Source: an uncultured Oscillospiraceae bacterium (GTDB lineage: Bacteria > Bacillota > Clostridia > UBA1212 > SIG427). Taken from it: a stretch of DNA of 9,374 nucleotides. The DNA lies in contig CABQMV010000083.1 in NCBI GenBank assembly GCA_902465325.1, positions 1 through 9,374 on the forward strand. Direction: 5' to 3'. Shown piece after piece: positions 1 through 6,492 of the stretch. The notes below the pieces were generated by a model. It was not told the origin of the DNA, ran no database searches, and saw only the letters and a list, made by a program, of their open reading frames with translations. Every line of letters starts with the position of its first letter. The first letter of the stretch is position 1. Position numbers and translations under genes: made by a program.

Positions 1-2
1 GC

Positions 3-863
3 GGCGGATTTGGTTTTGAAGATATTTTTGAATCTTTTTTCGGCGGAGGTTTTGGCGGCGGAGGCGGCCGCAGGAATGGTCCGCAGAGAGGATCGGACAT
101 AAAGACCTATCTGGAAATTACATTTGAAGAAGCCGCTTTCGGTGTAGAAAAAGAAATTACAGTCAATAAATATGTATCCTGTGATACTTGCGAAGGGACT
201 GGCTCGAAATCCAAATCGGCTTCCACCTGTCCCAGCTGTCACGGCAGCGGTCAGGTTCAGGTATCCCAGTCTACTCCTTTTGGCAGTTTTACGAATGTTC
301 GGACCTGCGACAAGTGCCGTGGGACCGGTAAAATCATTAACGATCCCTGCCCTATTTGCGGGGGCAACGGAAAGGTACGAAAAGCCATTAAAACTAAAGT
401 CAAAATTCCGGGAGGAATTGATGACGGGCAGGCAATTTCTCTGAGCGGCCAGGGGGAACCGGGCAGCCGGGGAGGGCAGCCAGGGGATTTACTGATCTCT
501 ATACGGGTGAGAAAGCAGCCCGGCCTGAGGAGAGAGGGCTTTGATGTGTATTCAGAAGCTTCTATTTCCTTTGTGCAGGCGGCTTTGGGAGATACCATCA
601 AGGTGGCCACCCTTGACGGCGAGGTTTCTATGGTGATCCCCGCAGGAACCCAGCCTGGCGTTTCCTTTAAATTAAAGGGAAAGGGGACGCAGCGCCTAAG
701 AGGTGCAGGAAGAGGAGATCAGTTTGTCAAAATTAACGTGCTGATTCCCAAAAAGCTTACGGAAAAACAAAAAGAGCTGCTGCAGGAATTAAAGGAGTCT
801 ATGGGCCAGGAATCCGGGGCCGGCAAGGCTTCTTCTGACAAAAAGCCTTTTTGGAAGAAATAA
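3..863 (+). CDS. dnaJ: Chaperone protein DnaJ (Hsp40), 3' part only
   Basis: This is the last 286 residues of the DnaJ co-chaperone, which delivers unfolded clients to DnaK and stimulates its ATPase in the cytoplasm. The reading frame is open from base 3, so the J domain lies off the left edge. What is visible, numbered within the fragment: a Gly/Phe-rich linker (1-22, with GGFGFEDIFESFF), then the zinc domain with all four CxxCxGxG-type motifs (CDTCEGTG 60-67, CPSCHGSG 76-83, CDKCRGTG 102-109, CPICGGNG 116-123). The two C-terminal beta-barrel client-binding domains follow, including FVQAALGD and the GTQPG...LKGKG segment. All four zinc motifs with a long G/F linker mark a true type I DnaJ rather than CbpA. 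The tail (about 265-286) is lysine/serine rich. A strong terminator 32 bases downstream indicates it is the last gene of its operon, probably the usual grpE-dnaK-dnaJ order, though the upstream genes are not in the window. Confidence 0.97.
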   Translation, partial: GGFGFEDIFESFFGGGFGGGGGRRNGPQRGSDIKTYLEITFEEAAFGVEKEITVNKYVSCDTCEGTGSKSKSASTCPSCHGSGQVQVSQSTPFGSFTNVRTCDKCRGTGKIINDPCPICGGNGKVRKAIKTKVKIPGGIDDGQAISLSGQGEPGSRGGQPGDLLISIRVRKQPGLRREGFDVYSEASISFVQAALGDTIKVATLDGEVSMVIPAGTQPGVSFKLKGKGTQRLRGAGRGDQFVKINVLIPKKLTEKQKELLQELKESMGQESGAGKASSDKKPFWKK

Positions 864-895
864 AACAAAGTCAATAGAACAAGAGACAAAGAAAA

Positions 896-937
896 CCCCC
901 TCCAGCGGCATCTGACAGCCGCCAGGAGGGGTTTTTT
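896..937 (+). terminator. Rho-independent terminator after dnaJ
   Basis: A GC-rich stem starts at CCCCTCC (from 897), which pairs with GGAGGGG (925-931). Beyond one A-A mismatch and a one-base bulge, GCGGC pairs with GCCGC, around a short loop (ATCTGACA). A six-T run follows at 932-937. It closes the dnaJ transcript. Confidence 0.93.
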
Positions 938-986
938 AACGGCGTTTTGCGGAAGCTTTTTCCCATTGACAGAGCAGATATAGCGT

Positions 987-1008
987 TATTGTGTCAAACT
1001 CCACAATA
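987..1008. promoter_or_regulatory. Candidate operator palindrome upstream of the small XRE regulator
   Basis: TATTGTG (987-993) and CACAATA (1002-1008) form a perfect 7-bp inverted repeat separated by 8 bases, 22 bp in all. It ends 21 bases before a perfect TATAAT box at 1030-1035, so it covers the region where the -35 contact would fall. Two-turn symmetry of this size is typical of sites bound by helix-turn-helix dimers. The neighbouring XRE protein is the obvious candidate ligand (autoregulation), but that is inference. Confidence 0.5.
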
Positions 1009-1035
1009 TTTATTTTTTTACTTGGGCAATATAAT
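1007..1035 (+). promoter_or_regulatory. Probable promoter of the small XRE regulator
   Basis: A consensus -10 box TATAAT lies at 1030-1035. The hexamer 17 bases upstream (TATTTA, 1007-1012) is a poor -35, which would suit an activator-dependent or regulated promoter. Predicted transcription start is near 1042, giving a leader of about 30 bases before the ATG at 1072. Confidence 0.5.
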
Positions 1036-1071
1036 TGTAATGACCGAAAGAAGGCAAAGGTGGTGATTACA

Positions 1072-1263
1072 ATGATAGTTTTTGGCCCTTTGTGGAAGAC
1101 AATGGAGCAAAAGGGCATTACACAGTACAAGCTTCTGAAATCCGGTATTGATAACAAAACGCTGGACACCTTGAAGAAAAACAATAATATTACTTTGCTG
1201 ACTTTGGAAAAGCTGTGTAAAATTCTAGATTGTACTCCCAATGAGGTTGTTCGGTTTTTATAG
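1072..1263 (+). CDS. Small XRE/Cro-type helix-turn-helix transcriptional regulator
   Basis: A 63-residue cytoplasmic DNA-binding protein that consists of little more than a Cro/C1-type HTH domain. Residues about 16-36 (ITQYKLLKSG and DNKTLDTLKK) form the helix-turn-helix. Residues 40-62 (TLLTLEKLCKILDCTPNEVV) match the typical C-terminal half, where a LxxLCxxLDCxPxEVV pattern is characteristic of the HTH_26/YozG-like group of single-domain regulators. The ATG at 1072 is chosen because AAAGGTGG (1056-1063) sits 8 bases upstream; an in-frame GTG at 1063 overlaps that site and is less likely. There is no sensor domain, so any ligand response must come through dimerisation or a partner. A palindrome just upstream suggests autoregulation. 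The next gene starts 81 bases downstream from its own promoter, so a link between the two is possible but not shown. Confidence 0.85.
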   Translation: MIVFGPLWKTMEQKGITQYKLLKSGIDNKTLDTLKKNNNITLLTLEKLCKILDCTPNEVVRFL

Positions 1264-1275
1264 GCGAAATCTCCG

Positions 1276-1304
1276 TTGAACTCTTGTGTTCTTTATGGTA
1301 AAAT
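1276..1304 (+). promoter_or_regulatory. Sigma-A promoter of the GH99-like gene
   Basis: TTGAAC (1276-1281), a 17-base spacer and TAAAAT (1299-1304) form a near-consensus promoter. A TG one base before the -10 box (1296-1297) makes it an extended -10. It lies between the regulator stop codon and the GH99-like start, so the latter can be expressed independently. Confidence 0.72.
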
Positions 1305-1327
1305 TCCACAGGAATCAATGATTTCTG

Positions 1328-1335
1328 AAAGGAGA
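1328..1335 (+). promoter_or_regulatory. Ribosome binding site that fixes the GH99-like start
   Basis: AAAGGAGA lies 9 bases before the ATG at 1345. It supports that start over in-frame upstream candidates, which would begin inside the promoter. Confidence 0.8.
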
Positions 1336-1344
1336 AAGAATACA

Positions 1345-3417
1345 ATGAGTACTGTTATCCGGGCAGATTGGACTGTTCAAGCAGGTCAGCATACCGTTAC
1401 CTACAAAAATATAAATTTTACAGAAAGTGCCAGAGGCCTGACGATCGTAGGCCGCCGTATTCCCTATACATGTCTGGCCAACCTGTTTGTGGACGGACAG
1501 GTAAGGGCAGAGTTTGCCATAAACAATACGGCTTTGGAGCATGAAACGGAGCAGATGCAGGTTGAAATTCCCGAAATCTGTCCCGGCGAGCATGAAATCG
1601 GCTTTTCCTGTGAGGAGGAAGGTACTTATTTTCAATCCTTTACTTTTATACAGGACAGTCCTTATTCTCAGATCCGCTACCGAGCGTCTCAGGCGCCGAT
1701 AAGGGATACCCATAACGATTTAATCACCGCTACAGATATGCTTGGCCGTGCTTTGCCAGACAGCAGAGAAGTTGGCAGTCCCAGGCAGAAGTTGGTGGGC
1801 CTGTTCTACTGGACCTGGCGTCAGAAGGACATTTATAACAGAGCGGTGAATCTGACAGAGCTTCTGGGACGCTGTCCTGAAGCGGAGTTCGATATCCACC
1901 ATCCGGAATGGACAGATCACGATGTGGTCCATTGGAACCAGCCTTTTTATGGGTATTACAGAAATGACGATCCCTATGTAATCAGAAAGCACATGCAATA
2001 CTTTGCCGATGCCGGTGTGGATGTGATTATATTTGACAATACAAACGGAAGCTTTCTCTGGAAGGATTCCTTTATGCCTCTTCTGGCGGAGATGAAAAAG
2101 GCCAGGGAGGACGGGATCCGGGTTCCTAAGATTGCTTTTATGCTGAATTTTGCGGGAATTTATTGTACGTATGTACAGCTGAAGGGATTATACCAGGATT
2201 TATACAAACCGGGGCTTTACAGTGATTTATGGTTTATGTGGGAGGGAAAGCCCCTGATTTTGGCGTATCCGCAAGCCCTGCCTCAGGAGGCGGGTGTGTG
2301 CCCTGAGGATACGGTGCTTATAGAGGAAATACGGAATTTTTTCACTTATCGGTATCCTCAGCCCCTGTATGCGGGCGGTCCCTGGGATGATAAACAGTGG
2401 GGCTGGCTGGAAATTGCTCCTCAGCACGGGTATGGGCCAAAGCCGGACGGCACCTATGAAATGTGTACGGTAGGTGTCGCTCAGAATTGCCGGGACGGCC
2501 TGATTTGCACCCATTTTAATGATGTGGGTACATACGGCCGGAGCTATACTTATAAAGAGAAACACAAAAGGGTTACGAAGGATTCCTATCTGTACGGCTA
2601 TAATGTGCAGGAGCAATGGGACTATGCACTTGAAATCGATCCGGACTTTGTTTTTATTACCGGCTGGAATGAATGGACAATGGGAAAATGGACAGATGAA
2701 TCCTGGATACGGGATGGCAGCTCTCAGATTGCCTTTGTAGACCACTATGACCGGGAGCGCAGCCGGGATATTGAACCGGATATTGACGGCTATCTGGACA
2801 CTTATTATCTTCAGATGGCTGCTAACATTCGACGTTTTAAGGGATTGCGGCATGTGGAAATTCCCCGGGAGCCGGTTACGATTCCTCAGGGCTGTTTTGC
2901 CAAATGGGGAGAGGTATTCCCGGATTACCTTTCTCACAAAGGCTCCCAGGCGAATCGGGAGTTCCCGGGCTATGCGGGATATTTCTATAAAAATCTTACT
3001 GGGAGGAATAACATCATCAGAGCAAAAGCGGCTTACGACCAGGAGTTCCTCTATTTCTACGCAGAGACTGCGGCGCCCATCCAGGCAGAGGGGGACCATG
3101 TGATGGAACTTCTGCTGGATACAGATCGGAGTAAACAAACTGGCTGGGAGGGCTATGACTATATTATTTCGGGGAGGTCTCTGCTGTTTTGGGATGCATC
3201 TGACAGCAGCTGGAAGGAGAAAGCCTCTATAGGCTTTTGGCGGGAGGGTACTATGCAGTATATAGCTGTTCCCCGAAAGGCCATTGGACAGGAGGAAAAG
3301 ATTTCGCTGGAGTTTAAATGGATAGACAACATTGCCCTGACGGACGTAATGAATTTTTATAAAGACGGTGACTGTGCGCCCTTTGGGCGGTTCAACTATA
3401 TATATGAAATACAGTAA
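1345..3417 (+). CDS. GH99-like/WbsX-like family protein, probable intracellular glycoside hydrolase with C-terminal CBM9-like domain
   Basis: A 690-residue protein without a signal peptide, so probably cytoplasmic. Residues 1-105 look like a beta-sandwich (alternating strands, LFVDGQ, GEHEIGFSC). Residues about 147-500 resemble the TIM-barrel GH99-like/WbsX-like group: VGLFYWTW (151-158), the FYGYY region (201-205), a barrel strand VDVIIFDNTNG (225-235), GKPLILAYPQ (301-310), and ITGWNEWTMGKW (438-449). The WNEW motif near the barrel end is a hallmark of this group. D231 and E443 are possible catalytic or substrate-binding acids (inference). Residues about 525-690 look like a CBM9-like/DOMON beta-sandwich (YDQEFLYFYAETAAP, then MELLLDTDRSKQTGWEGYDY), a fold often seen at the C-terminus of such enzymes. 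The start at 1345 is set by a good ribosome binding site; longer versions would overlap the promoter. It sits 34 bases upstream of an amidohydrolase, likely co-transcribed. Substrate is unknown; no transporter or sugar kinase is present in the window. Confidence 0.72.
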   Translation: MSTVIRADWTVQAGQHTVTYKNINFTESARGLTIVGRRIPYTCLANLFVDGQVRAEFAINNTALEHETEQMQVEIPEICPGEHEIGFSCEEEGTYFQSFTFIQDSPYSQIRYRASQAPIRDTHNDLITATDMLGRALPDSREVGSPRQKLVGLFYWTWRQKDIYNRAVNLTELLGRCPEAEFDIHHPEWTDHDVVHWNQPFYGYYRNDDPYVIRKHMQYFADAGVDVIIFDNTNGSFLWKDSFMPLLAEMKKAREDGIRVPKIAFMLNFAGIYCTYVQLKGLYQDLYKPGLYSDLWFMWEGKPLILAYPQALPQEAGVCPEDTVLIEEIRNFFTYRYPQPLYAGGPWDDKQWGWLEIAPQHGYGPKPDGTYEMCTVGVAQNCRDGLICTHFNDVGTYGRSYTYKEKHKRVTKDSYLYGYNVQEQWDYALEIDPDFVFITGWNEWTMGKWTDESWIRDGSSQIAFVDHYDRERSRDIEPDIDGYLDTYYLQMAANIRRFKGLRHVEIPREPVTIPQGCFAKWGEVFPDYLSHKGSQANREFPGYAGYFYKNLTGRNNIIRAKAAYDQEFLYFYAETAAPIQAEGDHVMELLLDTDRSKQTGWEGYDYIISGRSLLFWDASDSSWKEKASIGFWREGTMQYIAVPRKAIGQEEKISLEFKWIDNIALTDVMNFYKDGDCAPFGRFNYIYEIQ

Positions 3418-3439
3418 GTGATTGTAGTGTGAAAAGGTA

Positions 3440-3446
3440 GGGTGAG
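3440..3446 (+). promoter_or_regulatory. Ribosome binding site for a TTG-started gene
   Basis: GGGTGAG, with AAAAGG just upstream, lies 5 bases before the TTG at 3452. No in-frame ATG occurs upstream of the metal-binding HCH motif, so this site and the TTG define the start. Confidence 0.55.
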
Positions 3447-3451
3447 TAGTT

Positions 3452-4246
3452 TTGGAAAGAATTTTAGATGCACACTGTCACATTTATCCTGATAAGATTG
3501 CAGAGAAGGCAACTCGGAGTGTGGGAGAATTTTACCATTTGGAAATGCACATGGACGGCACGGTAGAGGGGCTGCTGACAGCAGGCGAGAAGTACGGTAT
3601 TACCAATTTTCTGGTGCATTCGGTTTCTACCACACCTCATCAGGTAAGGTCGATCAATACTTTTATTCATTCTCAGGTACAGGCACATCCGGAGCAGCTG
3701 GTGGGTTTCGGCACCTTGCATCCGGACAGTGAGACCCTGGAAGCAGATGTGGAGAATCTGCTGTCTCTGGGACTTCGCGGTGTGAAATTGCATCCGGATT
3801 TTCAGAAATTTGCCATAGATTCTGAGCGCTCTATAGAAATGTGCCGGCTTTTTGCGGGCAGGCTTCCGCTGCTGATTCACGCAGGAGATCCCCGGTACCA
3901 GTTTTCCAACCCGGAGAATATATTGAATTTTATGGATAAATTGCCGAACATGGTATTGATAGGTGCCCATTTCGGCGGCTGGAACAATTGGAGGAAGGCT
4001 GTTGCCATGCTGCCGGGGACGCCGAATTTTTATGTGGACTGCTCCTCTAGCTTTTATAATATGACAAAGAAAGAGACCGTTCAGGTAATAGAAGCTTTTG
4101 GGACGGACAGGGTTTTATTTGGTTCTGATTACCCCATGTGGAACCCCGGTACAGAGCTGGTGTATTTAAGACGTCTTGGCCTTTCTCCAGAGGAAGAACA
4201 CCGGGTTTTGTGGGAGAACGGAGCACAGGTGCTGGGTATGATGTAA
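3452..4246 (+). CDS. Amidohydrolase family 2 (PF04909-type) metal-dependent hydrolase
   Basis: A 264-residue cytoplasmic metallohydrolase of the amidohydrolase superfamily with a single TIM barrel. Visible metal and catalytic residues in order: HCH at strand 1 (H8, H10), VKLHPDF (H114), LLIHAGD (H143), GAHFGG (H173) and FGSDYPMW (D226). The length and the GSDYPMW ending are typical of the PF04909 group, which includes decarboxylases, lactonases and other C-C or C-O hydrolases, and distinguish it from TatD nucleases. The start is TTG at 3452, because HCH must lie within the first dozen residues and the nearest ATG (3468) is out of frame. It follows the GH99-like gene by 34 bases without a promoter or terminator between, so the two are probably an operon. 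Its substrate may be a sugar lactone or acid derived from the upstream enzyme, which is inference. No clear terminator follows before the next promoter. Confidence 0.85.
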   Translation: MERILDAHCHIYPDKIAEKATRSVGEFYHLEMHMDGTVEGLLTAGEKYGITNFLVHSVSTTPHQVRSINTFIHSQVQAHPEQLVGFGTLHPDSETLEADVENLLSLGLRGVKLHPDFQKFAIDSERSIEMCRLFAGRLPLLIHAGDPRYQFSNPENILNFMDKLPNMVLIGAHFGGWNNWRKAVAMLPGTPNFYVDCSSSFYNMTKKETVQVIEAFGTDRVLFGSDYPMWNPGTELVYLRRLGLSPEEEHRVLWENGAQVLGMM

Positions 4247-4294
4247 CATCGGTCCTTTTGTTCCGTTCCAGTGAGAATCCATGCAGTCACTTCA

Positions 4295-4323
4295 TTGACA
4301 CAAATTTGGTTTTAGCGTACAAT
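4295..4323 (+). promoter_or_regulatory. Strong sigma-A promoter of citrate synthase
   Basis: TTGACA (4295-4300), exactly 17 bases, then TACAAT (4318-4323). This is the closest match to consensus in the window and implies high basal expression. Predicted start is near 4330, with a leader of about 28 bases containing AAGGAGG (4344-4350). Confidence 0.85.
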
Positions 4324-4357
4324 TATTTTTCTGATATAGAATCAAGGAGGCTTTACC

Positions 4358-5734
4358 ATGTACAACACACAAAGGGGACCGGAAAGAGACTACAGCAATT
4401 TTATCAGAGAAATTGCCGGTGTTACGACTTCCCATAATCAGGTGGAGGGGGAGTATTACAGTAAATATAATGTAAAGCGCGGTCTGAGAAACGCAGACGG
4501 TACCGGTGTGCTGGTGGGCCTTACCCATATCGGAGATGTGAGAGCCTATATTCTGGAGGAGGGCGAGAAGGTCCCCATGCCAGGCAAGCTGTATTACCGG
4601 GGCATGGAAATTCATGATATTGTAGACGGCTTTCAAAGGGATAACCGCTTTGGCTTTGAGGAATGTGCCTACCTACTGCTTACAGGGGAATTGCCCGAGA
4701 GAAAGCAGCTGAAGGAATTTCAGCAGCTGCTGGGGGACAACAGGGCTCTGCCAGACGGATTTGCAGAGGATATGATTATGAAAGCGCCCAGCAATAATAT
4801 TATGAATAAGCTGGCTCGGTGTGTACTGGCTTCCTATACCTACGACCAGGACCCGGACAGCACAGAGATTGCCAATGTTATCCGCCAGTGTATTTCCCTC
4901 ATTGCCAAGTTTCCCACAATGGTGGCCTATGCTTATCAGGCAAAGCGCCACTATTACGACGGGAAGAGCCTTTATATCCACAACCCTTTGCCGGAGCTGT
5001 CTACTGCGGAAAATTTGCTGCACATGATCCGTTCCGATAAGAAATTTACAAAGCTGGAGGCAGAAATACTGGATTTGAATCTGGTGCTCCATGCGGAACA
5101 CGGAGGCGGCAATAATTCCTCCTTTACTACGCGGGTGGTAACGTCAACAGGGACAGATACCTTTTCTGCCATTGCAGCGGCCATTGGTTCCCTGAAGGGA
5201 CCCAAGCACGGCGGCGCCAATCATAAAGTGATGGGAATGATTGCGGACATCAAGCACAATGTAGAGGACTGGACAGATGATAAGCAGGTATATGATTATC
5301 TGGTTAAAATTATAAAAAAAGAAGCGTATGACGGTTCCGGCCTGATATACGGTATGGGCCATGCGGTATATACGGTTTCTGATCCCAGGGCGGTACTTTT
5401 GAAGCAAAAGGCTGAGGAGCTGGCAGAGGTGACCGGCAATACACAGGAGTTTCAGCTGTATCGAAAAATTGAGGCCTTTACTCCGGAAATTTTTGTAAAA
5501 TACAAAAATCATACCAAGGAAATGTGCGCAAATGTAGATATGTATTCCGGCTTTGTCTATTCCATGCTGAACATTCCCAGCGAACTGTATACCCCTATTT
5601 TTGCCATAGGAAGGATTGCAGGGTGGAGTGCCCATCGGATAGAAGAGCTGATTATGGGCAATAAAATTATCCGTCCCGCCTATAAAAATATACTGAAAAA
5701 GAGAGAGTATACTGCGCTGGATGAGAGAAATTAA
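4358..5734 (+). CDS. gltA: Citrate synthase (Si-type, citrate/2-methylcitrate synthase family)
   Basis: A 458-residue cytoplasmic enzyme condensing acetyl-CoA with oxaloacetate to citrate. The catalytic residues are all visible: H248 in LHAEHGGGNNSS, H284 in GPKHGGANH and D394 in CANVDMYSG. Oxaloacetate-contact arginines of the family are plausibly R344 (SDPRA) and R427 (SAHRIEE). GKLYYRGMEIHDIVD (77-90) is the usual small N-terminal motif. The chain is longer than many bacterial forms because of an N-terminal extension (about 1-60, IREIAGVTTSHNQVEGEYYSKYNVKRGLRNADGTGVLVGLTHIGDV), as seen in clostridial homologues. The start is supported by AAGGAGG 7 bases upstream and its own strong promoter. 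There is no aconitase or isocitrate dehydrogenase beside it, so it is stand-alone here. The stop overlaps the stop of the convergent acyltransferase gene. A 2-methylcitrate synthase cannot be excluded, but no prp genes are adjacent. Confidence 0.95.
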   Translation: MYNTQRGPERDYSNFIREIAGVTTSHNQVEGEYYSKYNVKRGLRNADGTGVLVGLTHIGDVRAYILEEGEKVPMPGKLYYRGMEIHDIVDGFQRDNRFGFEECAYLLLTGELPERKQLKEFQQLLGDNRALPDGFAEDMIMKAPSNNIMNKLARCVLASYTYDQDPDSTEIANVIRQCISLIAKFPTMVAYAYQAKRHYYDGKSLYIHNPLPELSTAENLLHMIRSDKKFTKLEAEILDLNLVLHAEHGGGNNSSFTTRVVTSTGTDTFSAIAAAIGSLKGPKHGGANHKVMGMIADIKHNVEDWTDDKQVYDYLVKIIKKEAYDGSGLIYGMGHAVYTVSDPRAVLLKQKAEELAEVTGNTQEFQLYRKIEAFTPEIFVKYKNHTKEMCANVDMYSGFVYSMLNIPSELYTPIFAIGRIAGWSAHRIEELIMGNKIIRPAYKNILKKREYTALDERN

Positions 5735-6492
5735 AATCGGTTTTTCTGAATACAGTCCTGAATCTGTTTTTCACAAAGCTCCTGCATCCGGCGGACCTCC
5801 GCACCTTTGGGAGCTTTTGTATTGGGGTAGACCGGCTCCAGCACAGTGAGTGAAAGGCAGGGCTTGCGCTTCATGCAGCAGATTCCCTGGGGCTTTCTGT
5901 AGGTTATGGCCAGAGGGACAATGGGTTTCCCGCTGCTGTAGGCCAAATGAAAGGCACCGCTTTTGCATTGCCTTAAGTCAGGATAATAGGGCCTTAAAAT
6001 TTCCTCAGGGTAGATATGGACAAAATGTCCTTTTTCCAAAGCCGTTTTCATAGCGTCCAGCATTTCCTTTTTTGAGGAGAGGCTGCCGGGAATCGGAACG
6101 GCCCCCAATATTTTGATAAGCCGCCGGATCAGGGGAATCTTGAAATTTGAGGCCAGGGTAAGGTAGTATATTCTTCGGGGAAGAAGCGCCAGGTTAACAA
6201 AGGTGCAGTCCATGGGATGGACGTGGTTGGAAATGGTTACTGCGCCGGAGCCCCGCAGCCCCTTGAGATTTTTTCTGCCTCGTATTTTCAGTCCGTACCA
6301 CAGTACATTATAGGGGATCAGCAGGAGCGCTGCTATAAACTTAATCAAAAAGTGCAGGAGAGAAGATGGCCAGTCTGTACGCAGATAATCGTATCCCGGA
6401 GGCGTATCAAAAGCCAAAGGCGTCCACATGTGAAGTACGTGTTCGTCTAAAGGAATCTCTTTATATTTGTCTTCCGGCATTGCTTGCTTCAT
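5731..6492 (-). CDS. PlsC-like 1-acyl-glycerol-3-phosphate acyltransferase family protein
   Basis: A 253-residue membrane-associated acyltransferase. A hydrophobic segment near residues 44-65 (LLHFLIKFIAALLLIPYNVLWY) is a likely membrane anchor. Family motif I HX4D is visible as H90-V-H-P-M-D95. IPLIRRLIKILGAVPI (119-134) corresponds to motif II-III surroundings, and YPEE (161-164, followed by ILRPY) occupies the place of the usual FPEGT motif, a deviation noted separately. KSGAFHLA (177-184) and PIVPLAIT (190-197) are the typical downstream motifs. The reaction would be transfer of an acyl group to a lysophospholipid or similar acceptor at the inner face of the membrane. Its ATG overlaps the stop of the upstream glycosyltransferase as ATGA, indicating translational coupling and a joint role in lipid or glycolipid synthesis. 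The weak pre-start signal also fits coupling. Confidence 0.88.
   Translation of the reverse strand: MKQAMPEDKYKEIPLDEHVLHMWTPLAFDTPPGYDYLRTDWPSSLLHFLIKFIAALLLIPYNVLWYGLKIRGRKNLKGLRGSGAVTISNHVHPMDCTFVNLALLPRRIYYLTLASNFKIPLIRRLIKILGAVPIPGSLSSKKEMLDAMKTALEKGHFVHIYPEEILRPYYPDLRQCKSGAFHLAYSSGKPIVPLAITYRKPQGICCMKRKPCLSLTVLEPVYPNTKAPKGAEVRRMQELCEKQIQDCIQKNRF

Noticed and set aside
966..971. A perfect TTGACA after the dnaJ terminator, considered as the -35 of the XRE promoter
   Set aside because: No -10-like hexamer lies 16-18 bases downstream; the good TATAAT at 1030 is 58 bases away.
936..1241. A 101-codon minus-strand open frame opposite the XRE regulator
   Set aside because: It is antisense to the regulator, overlaps the dnaJ terminator at its 3' end and lacks recognisable protein features.
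2227..3138. A 303-codon open frame on the minus strand inside the GH99-like gene
   Set aside because: It lies entirely antisense to a gene with clear domain motifs, has no ribosome binding site or recognisable protein features, and follows from the codon bias of the plus-strand gene.
3452..4246. TatD-type DNase as an alternative identity for the amidohydrolase
   Set aside because: The HCH start, the VKLHPDF strand and the GSDYPMW ending fit the amidohydrolase-2 pattern better than TatD, which carries a conserved E and different strand motifs.
4247..4294. Possible terminator between the amidohydrolase and citrate synthase genes (AGTGA/TCACT pair)
   Set aside because: The stem is only five base pairs with a long loop and no T-run, so it is too weak to call; read-through into citrate synthase is possible.
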